Shown here: piece by piece, positions 24,589-34,814 of the stretch
Layout of the letters: each line of letters begins with the position of its first letter
Position numbering within the stretch: position 1 is the first letter of the stretch
From: Chlorella sorokiniana
Lineage: Eukaryota; Chlorophyta; Trebouxiophyceae; Chlorellales; Chlorellaceae
Direction: 5' to 3'
Length of the DNA: 64,000 bases
NCBI GenBank assembly: GCA_025917655.1
Contig: CP084614.1
Coordinates: 558,001-622,000, forward strand
Program-made: the position numbers and the translations under genes
Notes under the pieces: generated by a model
Databases searched by the model: none
Told to the model about the DNA's origin: nothing
The model's input: the letters and a program-made list of their open reading frames with translations, nothing else

Positions 24589-26505
24589 ATGCGCGCCAAA
24601 CTCGGCTTGGTGCCCGCCGTGCTGCTCCTAGCAATAGCAGCGGTACTCCCGCAGGCCGCGCAGGCATATGAATTTGACATGGTGAGCGCCGCCGCCGGCG
24701 AGGGGGACGGCGGCGGGCGCCGTCAGCTACATACAGATGGCGTAGCCTTGCCGCGCTTGCCTTGCCCAGTGCCCTTCTGAAGGCCATGCTATGAGCAGCG
24801 AAACACGTCGCTGTTTGCGGCATCATGCTCCTGGCATGGCTGGCACCAGCTCCCTTGATCAAGCCCAGTGCCATTGCTGGGCTGCCGGGAGGCGCTTCAC
24901 ACCCTTGCTTCACATCCTTGCGCAGGTGTTTCAAACCAAGTGCATCATGGAGGACGTCGACGAGCACGTGGAGGTGACGGGTGACTTCCGTGCCTTCCAG
25001 CGGGACCACCCCGAGCAGGAGGTGGCGATAGATGCGCGGGTGCGTGCGGCAGGGTCTGTGCTGCTGGGCAGCGATGCAGCTCAAATCGCTTGCCTGCAAT
25101 GCCACTTCACCTGCTTTCCCCTTACCCGCATTCTCTCCTGCCCTTGCAATCCCCCCTCCCCCTTCCCCCCTCCTCCCATCGCAGTTTGAGGACCCGCAGG
25201 GGCACCTGGTTTATGAGCGGCATGGATCTGCCTCGGGCGAGTTCCACTTTGTGTCGGGCGACGAGGGCGAGTACAAGCTCTGCTTCACTGCCAAAGGTGG
25301 GGCCAAGGGGGCGGGCAAAGGAAGTGGATGAGCACCAGGGGCTGGCCTGGCAGCTCGGCAATTCCAGAGAGGGCGCCAGCAGCGCAGGGGTGCGGGCGGC
25401 GACTGCTGCCGGGAGGCTGCCGACGCGCTGCGAACGGCTGGCGCAGCCCTCACAGAGGGCCGCCGCCCGCCCGAGCCTGCTGCCTGCCATGCCCGGCACC
25501 CCTGGGCGGCCAGCTACCACCCACTCGCTGCTCCCCGCTGTCTGTCCCTGTGGCGCCGCCGCAGACTACCACACCGCGCAGGGCACTCGCATCAAGATGA
25601 AGTGGGCCACGGGGCGGAGGCACACGACTGGGAGGCGGTTGCCAAGAAGGACAACCTGAATGCCATCCAGGTGCGCCGGCGCCGCTGCTTTGCTGGCTGG
25701 CTGGGCAAAGCAGGCAGGCGGGGCTGGCGTGGGTTGCTGCGGACGACGAGCTGGCGGTTTTACACCAGACCAGGTCCCAGCGTGCGGGGTGCAAGGGCTG
25801 ATGCTCCAGCCGCCGCACCCCGTGCACTCCTCGCCTTGCGTCCCCGTTCTGCCTTTGAACACCCAGCCACACGCTCTGTGCGCATCGCCCCGCCCCCACC
25901 CCTGACGCGACAGGTGGAGATGCGGCGGCTGGAGCAGGTGGTGCAGACCATCCACCTTGAGCTGCAGAACATTCGGAGAAAGGAGGAGCGCATGCGCGAT
26001 GTGAACGGTGCGCTGCTTGGGGCCGGTTGGTGGGGGATGTGGTGCAGATGTGGGTGGGTGCCAGCGGTCAGGGCGAGCAGGTGTGGGTGGCTTTCGGCGG
26101 CATAGGTGGTTTGCAGGCATAGCGCGCGCCTGCCCCCTGCCCGTGTCATGTGCGAGCAGCTGCCGGCCCTTGCTTCATTTCTACATGGCTGCCAATCTCA
26201 CCTGCCCATGCTCCGCCCTCCCTCCTTCCTGCAGAAGCCACCAACAACCGCGTGGCCTGGTTCAACATCTTGGCGGCGCTCATCTGCATTGGCCTCGCCG
26301 GCTGGCAGCTCTGGTACCTCAACAAGGTAGGGCCTGCTGCATCAGCTGCCCGCTGCTCGTTCCTGACGTGTGCAAGATGGCGCTGGCAGCCCAGCGGGCA
26401 CCCCCCCTGCTGTGATGCATCAGTGTGAGGCCTGTGCACTGACGCTTTCTGCCTGCCCCACACGCGCTCCTGCTGCAGTTCTTCAAGCGGAAGAAGGTGC
26501 TGTGA
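24589..26505 (+). CDS. p24/emp24 (TMED) family cargo receptor
   Basis: Type I membrane protein cycling between ER and Golgi in COPI/COPII vesicles. Seven exons: 24589-24681, 24926-25039, 25185-25296, 25565-25670, 25914-26007, 26235-26326, 26479-26505. A signal peptide (LGLVPAVLLLAIAAVLPQAA) precedes the GOLD domain, which starts EFDMVFQTKCIMEDVDEHVE and includes HFVSGDEGEYKLCFTAK. A coiled coil (VEMRRLEQVVQTIHLELQNI), a membrane span (WFNILAALICIGLAGWQLWY) and the tail FFKRKKVL follow. The tail has both the FF export motif and a KKxx retrieval signal. Exons sum to 638 nt; adding one G to the run 25611-25614 gives 639 nt, or 212 residues, the usual p24 length, and restores AHDWEAVAKKDNL. All other junctions are in phase. 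Confidence 0.93.
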
Positions 26506-26818
26506 GCGCGCAAGGCAGCGGCAGGCAGGCCAACCAGGCAGGCAGTCATCTTGAACTGCAGCGCGCTGTGTTGCTCCAGCAAAGCCAGCCACCTACTTTG
26601 CAATGGACACGTGATTGCATGATCCTCCGTCCTGTTCCTGCTCCTCCCCTTTTGCCTGCTTCTGTCCTCTGGGTGCAAGCAAATGAGCTGGCAGTCGGGG
26701 AACTTCAAAGTGAGGGCTGAGGATACTTGCAAGCTGTGCGGCAGACAGATATGGTTGTTGCAGGACAGTGGAGGGGTGTGGCAGGGCAGCAGGTGTAGCT
26801 GTGATTCAGGAGAAGTGG
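26506..26818. other. Convergent 3' spacer
   Basis: About 310 bp between the p24 stop and the ankyrin gene stop, presumably both 3' UTRs. Nothing else is visible. Confidence 0.4.
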
Positions 26819-29800
26819 TCAGGCGTTGGTGAGAGCAAGCAGGCGGGTGACAACGTCATTCGGTAGGTCGGGGCACGCGCGGTTGAGCGCCAGGGCAAAG
26901 CAGCGCAGCCGCGTGCGGGCGTCGGCGGGCAGGTGCCGCAGCAGCTGCTGTGCCTGCTCCTTGGCCTGCTCCGTCGCAACCTGCAGCACAGCTGGCAGCG
27001 CGCTGCCTAGGGGGCTGAATGCCATGGGCACATGCGCCCAGGCTCTGCCGTGCAGAGGCTGGTGGGCCACCACGCAGTCGGCAACAAGGGCGGCTGCTGG
27101 ATGTTGCGCGGTGATCCTCAGCCGGAAAACGCCCTCAGCGCCACCGCAATGGGGCCTGCCGTGACCAGGAACCGTGCCACGCCCAGGCGGTGGTCGTCAA
27201 ATGCTGCAACAGTGGTGTACAGCACCCAATCCAAGGCGGAGTATCCGTGATCATCCACCGTACCGAGGGTTGCAGGCGCTGCTGCCGCCAGCAGCTGCAC
27301 AGCCTCTAGATGCAGATGCTGTGCTGCCAGGTGGAGCGCCAAACTTCCACATGCTGCCACGTCCTCGGCCGTGTCAGGCGCGGTTTGCAGCAGCAGCTTT
27401 ACTGCCTCTGGGCGCCCCAAGTGCGCAGCGTAATGCAAGGGCAGCCAGCCATTGGCATCGCCCTCCCACGCTGCGCCGGGGGCTACCTGGAGCAGCAGCC
27501 TCACGCCCACAGTGAAACCACACCTGGCTGCCAGATGCAGTACCGTTTTACCACGTCTGCCTGGAAAGGTGGCTGCAGCCGGACCAGCCTCCAACAAGGC
27601 CACAAACATGGCAAAGTCTCCTGCAAGAGTTGCCACCCACAAGGGCGTCCGCCCGCTGCTGTCAAGAGCTGTTGCTGTTTCGGGGGCAGCTGCCAGCAGC
27701 GCCAGCGCTGTGGCACACTGGCGAGCTCTCACTGCAACGTGGATGGGCAAATTGCCTTCCTCGTCACGAGCTGCAAGGGCGCTTGGCGCAACAGCTATCA
27801 ACAGCTGCACCACAGCCCCACAACCCGCCGCAGCAGCAAGGTGCAGCGCTGTTTGTTGTTCACTGTCTGCCAAGGCTACGACAGCTGCCTGCTGACCGGG
27901 AGAGCTGTCAGCAGCAGCTGGACCGCTTGAGCATGACCTCCCGCTGCGGCTGCATGGAATGCTGTTTGGTCGTAGTCGTCTGTCATGCCAGCTGCTTCAG
28001 GTGCTGCAGCAAGCAGCATCTGCATGATCTGGCGCGAGCCGTTGCCAGCGGCGAGATGCAAGGCAGTACCACCGTCACTGTTCCTGGCCAGTGCCGCATC
28101 TCGACCACCGGCCTCAAGCAGCAGCTGCACCGCTGCTTGCTCGTTCTCGCTGACTGCGGTGTGCAACGGCGTTGATCCTTCAGCGTTCTTCGTGAAGGCT
28201 GCACGTGGCCTGACATCCAGGATGGCGCTTAGGAGATCCAGTCTGCCGCACCGTACCGCCACATGCAGAACGGAGTCCCACAAACAAACGCCTGCATCTG
28301 CCTCGCCCCGCCCGTCTCCTTCTTCTTCTTCTTCTGCCTCCACACCGCACTGCGCTTGCAACAGCAGGTTCACTGCTTCTGCGTTCCCGCCTGCCACAGC
28401 AAGGGCAACCGGCATGAATCCACTGTGCGTTTTCATGTCTGCTGTGTCGGGGCTGTTTTCAGCAGCAGCTCCAGCACCGCAATCTGGTCATGTTCAGCTG
28501 CAACGTGCATGGCCATCCAACCGTCGCTGTTTGCTACCCACGCTGCCTCCGGCGCTGCTTCAAGCAGCATCTCTGCCATGCGCACAGCTCCATGATTGGC
28601 TGCCAGGTGAAGCAAAACGGATCCGTCCGCCTGAGCTGGTTCCATGGCTGCCTGTGGGGCTGCTTGCAACAGCAGTCCAACCAGGTCAGCATCGTCGGCA
28701 TAAAATGCCTCGAAGAGGGGCAGGACCCCGTCGCCACGTGCCGGCTGCATGGCAAGCTGTGGGGCTGCAGCCAGCAGCAGCGCCACCACGTCTGCATGTC
28801 CAGCCTGTACTGCTTTGTGAAGGGCTGAATCCTTGCACACACTGTCTTGCAGCACAGCAGCCTCAGGTGCTGCTTCCAGCAACAGCTGCACCGTGCGGGT
28901 ATGGCCTGCCTCAGCCGCGAAATGGAGGGGCAGCATTCCGCTCCTGTCTGCCGCCATCGCCTCCTCAGGGGCTGCACCCAGCAGCAGCTCCACACCATCG
29001 GCATGGCCTGCGGCTGCTGCCAAGTGGAGCGGGTGTTCACCATCATCTGAGGGAGCACCAGCTGCTTGAGGCACTGCTTCCAGCAGCAGCTCTAGCAGTT
29101 CCGCCTGCCCGCTGTCGGCTGCTAGGTGCACGGCAGTCCAGCCTGCAGTGTTCGTCACCCAAACCGCCTCTGGCGCGGCTGCAAGCAGCAGCTCTACTTT
29201 ACGGGTGTCGCCAGCGGCTGTTGCGAGGTGGAGCAAAGCGAGCCATCTGGGTCGGCTGGTTCCATTGCTGCCTGTGGGGCCGCCTTCAACAGCAAGCGGA
29301 ACAGCCACGCTTGACAAGGGTACGCCTTATGAAGAAGGGATCGCCCGCCTTTGCCTCCTGCTGGCCACGAGGCAGCGTGCGGCACCGCCGCGAGCAGCAG
29401 CGCCACCACATCTGCATGTGCGGCGTCTGCTGGTTCAGGAAGAGCTGCAACCATATGAATGCACTTCATCACCACAGCAGCCTCCGGCGCTTCTTGCAGC
29501 AGAGAATGCGCTGTCTGTGCATGGCCCGCCAAAGCTGCCAAAAGGAGGGGCAGCATTCCGCTCCTGTCTGCCGCCATCCTTTCCTTGGGGGCTGTGTCCA
29601 GCAGCAGCTCCACAACATCGGCATGGCCTGCGGCTGATGCCAAGTGGATTGGGTGGCTGCCATCAGCCGCGGCAGCGGTGGCTTGCTCAGGGGCCGCCTC
29701 AAGCAGCAGCTTCACTGCGGCCTTCTGCCCGCGGTCAGCTGCTACATGGATCGGCAGCTGCCCACGCCCGTCAGCTGCACAGGCTGCTGAAGGATTCAGG

Positions 29801-30308
29801 CGCAACACGGCCAGCACAACCTCCTCGCTGCCAGCTGCAGCTGCGACATGGAGGGGGACCTGCCCCGCGCCGTCGGTAGCAGCAGCCAGCTTTGCTTCCA
29901 GTGCACCGGCCAGCTTCACAATAGCTGCACTGCCTCCTCGTGCTGCGGCGTGGAGCAACCCGCTCCCATCCGATTGCGTGTGGTTTGCTGCGCCGCCAGG
30001 GAGCAGCAGCATCAGCAGCTGGAAGCTGGCCGCATAGCCGAGGGCGGCTGCGGCGTGGAGCAGGGCTGCGCGAGAGCCTTTTTCCCTGCAGCAGTCTCCC
30101 AGGCTCGGCGCTGCCCCTGCAAAGAAGCGTGAGGGCAGCTTGAGGATCGCAGCGTAAGCTGCACCATGCAGCTGTTCTGACGGTCACCTGCCATCCCCCT
30201 GAGCGCCAAGACGCAACCCTGCAGCTGAGACACCAGCTGCCCGCAATCGGTGCTGCATATGTGGTGGCAGCTCTCCAGGGAAAGCGAGAGGGGCAGGATG
30301 CTGTGCAT
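26819..30308 (-). CDS. Large intronless ankyrin-repeat protein
   Basis: About 1,160 codons, apparently one exon, from ATG 30308 (MHSILPLSLSLESC) to TGA at 26821-26819. Nearly the whole protein is ankyrin repeats of about 33-36 residues, with consensus like GMLPLHFAAEAGHTRTVQLL followed by LEAAPEAA. Many helix pairs end in LLLEAAPEAA or close variants, an Ala/Pro-rich style. The C terminus (ALNRACPDLPNDVVTRLLAL) is not a repeat. The frame breaks five times, and each break is cured by one added base: near 30177, at 29235-29237, 28449-28452, 27898-27900 and 27126-27129. Repeats continue without loss across each break, which argues against decay. No membrane span, kinase or DNA-binding domain was seen. 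Function is unknown beyond protein binding. Confidence 0.85.
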
Positions 30309-30453
30309 GGTGGACGAGGGCCCCGCTCCAAACAGCTGGAGGCTGGAGAATGTTTGCAGGCTGCAAGCAAGGTTCCACCGACAGCAGGCGTTAGCAAGCA
30401 GTAGTAAGACACAGAAAGCATTGAACTGGCAGATCACCTGGGCAGAGCTGCCA

Positions 30454-30826
30454 CTATACCCCCAGCATGCCATCCTTGGTGCGCAGCTGTAGGTCGAGCA
30501 GCGAATGGCCGCCCCTCAAATGGCAGTGCACTGCACGTGGGTGCAGCACAAGGATGTGGGTCCGATGCTGGGCTTCTTCGATACAGCATCCCCACTTACG
30601 ATTGAGCGCATCATGCACCAAATCGACCTCTTCATGGCTCTGCAGGTGGTCTACGGTGTAGGTGGCGCCGTTGAATGTCCACGCTGCCTGCGTGCAGCGT
30701 CAGGCGGTGGCGGGTGGCGGCAAGCGGCAAGCGCAAATGCTGTGTCGGGCAGTGCTGTAGCAGGCATGAAGCCTTGCTGCGCCGCCTCACCGTGAGGCTA
30801 GCCCGCCCGGCCGCCTCCGCAGCCAT
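30454..30826 (-). CDS. Small two-exon protein of unknown function
   Basis: Not recognised. Exon 1 (30826-30791, 12 codons from ATG) ends at a clean GTGAGG donor. Exon 2 (30687-30454) follows a CAG acceptor in phase 0. The product, about 89 residues, includes WTFNGATYTVDHLQSHEEVD and HPRAVHCHLRGGHSLLDLQL and stops at TAG 30456-30454. Support is the matching phase and the non-repetitive composition. A GTAAGT inside exon 2 could be a further donor, so the model may be incomplete. A plus-strand frame (from 30505) overlaps it and looks like its shadow. Confidence 0.4.
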
Positions 30827-31540
30827 CCCGACAGCAGGCTGTTCTCAGCGTTCAACAGGGCCCGACCCAGCGCCATACAGCGCAACCAACCATAATTTGT
30901 AGTCGTGCGGTCCGATCGACAGAAAGCTCGAAAGATTGGGCAGCACAAGACTTTCCCATGTGGCGCTGCCCCCGCCAGGTCAAGGTCCCAGTCACCACAC
31001 AATCCCCTCCTCGGGCGCTTATATTGTTTAAAACTGACCGCAAGGGCTTCCTCCGATGTCTTTACATCCAGGACGAGGTAACGCATGCAGCTGTCGTACG
31101 AGTGCTGTGCGCAGATGGGCACCCGCATCACTTGGGTGCCGCTGTCCACAGGCATTGCTGTCCATATGCCCATAAAACTCCTTCTTTACCATGCTAAGCA
31201 CTTTCTTGCTATTGATATATATGGCAGGGTTTATCTGGTATGGCAAGCTACAGGTTTTACATGCTGGGGTATCAGTGGGTTGCCTTGCGGTGCAGCTGGG
31301 GGCACATTGCTCAACTCACCAGCATACTGCAAACAAAACTTCATCTTCAACATGAACAAGGCTACCTCGTCACAGCATCATTACTGTAGAAGGTAGTAGT
31401 GAACACCTGACGTGATGAACTGTAGCAGCGGTGAAAGAACCGCCATGCAAATGCCGACCATAACGTTCGCGAGCTGGCGCCAGCGGGGGGAGGGGACATC
31501 ACCCTTTCCCTAAGAGCGCTGTTCATGCCCTTGACTGCCA
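30827..31540. other. Divergent intergenic region
   Basis: About 700 bp of lower GC between the small minus-strand gene and the LRR gene. A 128-codon minus-strand frame (31173-30787) crosses it and overlaps exon 1 of the small gene, but has no recognisable motif. Promoters of both genes are expected here. Confidence 0.35.
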
Positions 31541-33079
31541 ATGTACACCCTCCTACAGCTTTCCACGCGGGCCTTGGGCCACGCGCTATGCTGGGGCGCT
31601 GAGCCCATCGAGGTTGAGGCCATTCCGGAACAGGAACTCGTGCTGGCAGTGTTCGCCGCCTGGCAAGAGACTTTGGCGGCGATATGCCGAGCTGCGAACG
31701 CAGCCCGACTCCTTGGGCATGTTCCGTCCCGCCTACCGCCGGTGCCCAGACAGCAGCAAGTCCTCGTGGCCTTTGCTGCGGCCTTCTGGCGGCCCCAGCT
31801 GTTGCAGCTGGCATATCCAGGCCCCATCCCTGCTGGCCTTCTTCATCTGCCGTTGTTGTCGCAGCGCCTGCAACACTTGGAGCTGTCGGCACCTGCCCTG
31901 CTACACTTGGGCGGCGTGGCGGCGGCGTGCCCCCACCTGCGCTGCCTCAGCCTGCGTGGCTGCACGGGGCTGAGCGACGCCAGCCTGGAGGCCCTTCCCC
32001 TCCACCTCACCAGACTGCAAGCGCTGGACCTCGGAGGCTTGGCAGCGCTGTCTGATGGCGCCTGCTTCCACATCGCCCGCTTGCCGTCCCTGGTAGCGCT
32101 CAGCCTGAGCGGCACGGGCGCGAGCGATGCTGGCCTCTCGTTCCTGACCTACGGGCACAGGGTGCGGGCATGGCAGCGCGCCGAGGGTGTAGCGCAGCTT
32201 CCCCAGATGCAGCCGCCTGGCCGGCGCTGCCGCTGGAGCATCTGCAGCTGGCGGGGACGCGAGTGGGCGCAGCTGGGGTCGAGGAGCTGGCCCTGCTGCC
32301 ACGCCTCAGGCGAGCCGGCCCACGCCAGACAGCTGGCCCATCTTCAGTGATCTAGCACCACCAACTCGATGCCTCGTGCGCTCTGAGCCAAACCTCTCCC
32401 AGCGCATGCAGGTTCCTCGACGTGCGGCGCACGGGGATCACTCGTGCATCCCTGGGGCCCCTCCAGCGCCGCTTCGCCCTCCAGTTTGTGCAGGGGCGGT
32501 GAGGCACAGCGCCTGCCGCTTGTGCTGTGCTGATTTTTGGCCTTCCACCTGCGCGTGCTGTATCTCTGGCTATCCCTCTGCCGCAGGTCTTAACCAGCAG
32601 CAACGCGGCGGCGGCAGCTGTGCTGAACCAGGATGCTGTGCCCTGCTGCTGCGCACGTGGCTACAGCGCCGACGCTAGCAGCACGCCAGGTGCAGATGCT
32701 GCATGGAAAGCTTTCTTGAGTTTTACTGTCGGTCATGCAGAGCAGCCAAGGTGCTGAGCGCATGCGGCTGGCCCACTGCCCCGTCCCACCTGCTGCAGGG
32801 ACAGACACGGTGCGTGCGTGGGAGGCGGCGGGCGCGCAGCTGCTCCTAAACTCCGACCCGTCCCATGGCCTGCTTAGTTTTGTAGAGCCGCAGTTGATGG
32901 GTCCTGAGGGACAGCACACGGAAAGGGCAGTGCGCGAGCGGGCGCCCGCGAGAGCACCTCGCAGGCTGGTTGGCTACCGGCAACCGCGGCGGGCGCCAGC
33001 GCCCAGCGGAGAGGCCGCTGGCTCTTGGCAGCAGCAGAGATTAGGCATCAAGCGCGCATGGGATGTAACACAGCCATGA
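31541..33079 (+). CDS. Leucine-rich-repeat protein
   Basis: Starts at ATG 31541 (MYTLLQLSTRALGHALCWGA) with an N-terminal helical region (QELVLAVFAAWQETLAAICR). Leucine-rich repeats of the cysteine-containing (AMN1/F-box) style follow: LQHLELSAPALLHLGG, LRCLSLRGCTGLSDASLEAL, LQALDLGGLAALSDGACFHI, LVALSLSGTGASDAGLSFL, then after an intron LEHLQLAGTRVGAAGVEELA and, from about 32410, FLDVRRTGITRASLGPLQRR. Later exons (VLTSSNAAAAAVLNQDA at 32587; VRAWEAAGAQLLLNSDPSHG at about 32810) end in a basic tail with a stop at 33077-33079. No F-box was seen at the N terminus. One repeat near 32340-32400 is lost in an unresolved intron or slip. Role unknown; probably protein interaction. Confidence 0.68.
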
Positions 33080-33507
33080 CAAAGTCAATGACAAGAACAG
33101 CACAGTACACTAGCGTGTGAAAGGAAAGGGGCAAGAGCCTGCAACAGCCCTTGACGCGTCAGCAGGCAAGGCGCCTGAAACCCATGCTGGCCGCCTCAAG
33201 TATGCGCGGGGAGAGTGATGATGCTACCTTTGAATCCACTCGTTGCTGCGAGTGTAAAAAGAGCGTTGAGTAGCGCAGGTGGGGTTTGAGCGGTCGTTGG
33301 GATGTTGGCAGTCGCGAGCAGGGGTCTCCGTGCGCTTGACGCTGCCAGATCGGCAGGTGAGGTGCCAAACCCACCGCCCTGCATCTCCCGGCTGAAGACC
33401 TGGCGGTAGCGACGGCGGTGGCGAGTGGCGGCCTGCTTCCGCTGTGCCCTCCTCCTATGCTCTTGCATTCCCCAGCCGAAAAAATGTGCAAGTCTGCGCT
33501 CTTGCAG
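33080..33507. other. Intergenic or upstream-exon region
   Basis: About 430 bp. It contains the 3' end of the LRR gene and possibly the unidentified first exon of the next plus-strand gene. Nothing firm was seen. Confidence 0.3.
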
Positions 33508-33987
33508 GCTTCGAACTCGTTTTTGCATGCAAGCTGCCTGGGGCCCGCTCCTTGGCAGACGCCGCGGGGCAGCCGCAGTCATCCCAGCGGCCGCGCTCCA
33601 CGGATCCGCAAGTGCGTGCGGCGGCGGCAGCCAACGCGCCTGCCACCATTCCCGAGCTCCCATCCCGGCCAACCGTGCGCGATGCACTGTGCCTGAGCTC
33701 CATCAACGATCCAGGTGGCAAAGAGCGGCCAGGGAATTCAAAGTCTGGGCCGCCTGGCTGTGAGCTGCCGAAGGCCGCATCCTGTCAGCCAGCCCCTGCC
33801 TGTCCCCTGCCCTGGCAAGGCGCCCATCCTGCGTTCACTTGCTGTGCTGCATGCAGACAACTATGGGCTGGGTGTGAGCCCGCAGGGCAGCGGCGAGCCC
33901 GAGTACTACTGGCAGGGCAGCAGCCTGGGCAACCCCAAGGAGGCGGTGTCGCTCTGCGGCACGCGCGGCGGCGCGCCCAGCCCCTGA
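33508..33987 (+). CDS. Hypothetical protein, 3' exons only
   Basis: Not recognised. An exon from 33508 (after TTGCAG) to 33714 reads GFELVFACKLPGARSLADAA and later PATIPELPSRPTVRDALCLS. A GT donor follows, and an acceptor at 33856 opens an exon reading DNYGLGVSPQGSGEPEYYWQ and SSLGNPKEAVSLCGTR, stopping at TGA 33985-33987. The two exons join in phase through a split Asp codon, which is the main support. No ATG lies in frame upstream in this exon, so at least one 5' exon is missing. Transcript evidence would be needed to fix the start. Confidence 0.35.
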
Positions 33988-34814
33988 GCCGCCAGGTACG
34001 TCGTTCCTACCTGCACGTCGGTGGTACAGCTGACTGAACATGCAGTTGCCGACGTGGGTGCGGCAGGCGGGGGCGGCGATGCGTGGGAGCTGCCGGTGGC
34101 GATCCCAGAGTGCTCCCCCCACACCCACCCACACACTGCAGGGTTTCCGCACGGCGCAGACGCGGCCCATGCTGCAGCGGGTGATTTTCCGGTCGTCCAT
34201 GCTTGACCCGGGACCACCCGGCGCTCGCAGAGGAGCAGCCAAAGCGCGTGCGGAAGTGAGACGCCTGCGAGCGACGGCCGCGCACGGCCCCTGGTGGCGC
34301 CTCCCAGCAAGCTGGCAGGCGCATGTACTTGTTCATTGCCATTCTCGTACTCTAAACCACCCCTTTCATTGCCGCCGAGTCAATTTCATGACCCAGCACC
34401 GCTATATTCGTCCAACCAGGTTTGCAAAAGCTTGTGTACACTTATTCCCCACAACAGGCGGTAAGCTTCCCAAACATTGCACTTGGCATGTAAAGTATGT
34501 GTTGAAGCCTGCATGTGCCGGAAAAGCTTACTGCCTGGGACATGCTCTGTGTTCCTGGGTGTGGGCAGCTGGCGGAAGCAGCGGCGCCGCCAGCGCAGCG
34601 TATGCTGTGAAACGCGTGGCGGGGCGGGGCCTCGACACACGGAGCAGCTCAACCAAGCTTTACTTGATCTCCTCAATCACGTCTCACGAGGCACAGCTTG
34701 TTCCAGCCTCTCTACGCTGCCTTTACAAATAAATGCTGCGAACGCAGGGTGTTCTGCTCCTGCTTGCGTCGTTCTTGTACATCATGGGTAACTCTGGATC
34801 ACGCGCGCAGACGG
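33988..34814. other. Intergenic region without recognisable genes
   Basis: About 830 bp, partly of lower GC (34320-34780). Open frames on both strands carry no recognisable domain. It should include the promoter of the SIMPL-domain gene. Confidence 0.3.

Noticed and set aside
27985-29637. A 550-codon plus-strand open frame
   Set aside because: Antisense shadow of the ankyrin repeats, Cys/Ser/Gln-rich with no motif of its own.
26819-30308. Four separate small ankyrin genes
   Set aside because: Repeats run on without loss across each frame break and each break is a one-base deficit in a run, so a single gene is simpler.
30505-30795. Plus-strand gene starting MAAPQMAVHCTWVQHKDVGP
   Set aside because: It lies antisense to the two-exon minus-strand model, which has a phase-matched intron; the plus frame lacks splice support.
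33444-34037. A 197-codon plus-strand frame as a single-exon gene
   Set aside because: It has no ATG at its start and reads through a supported GT donor at 33715; the spliced version gives a more natural protein.
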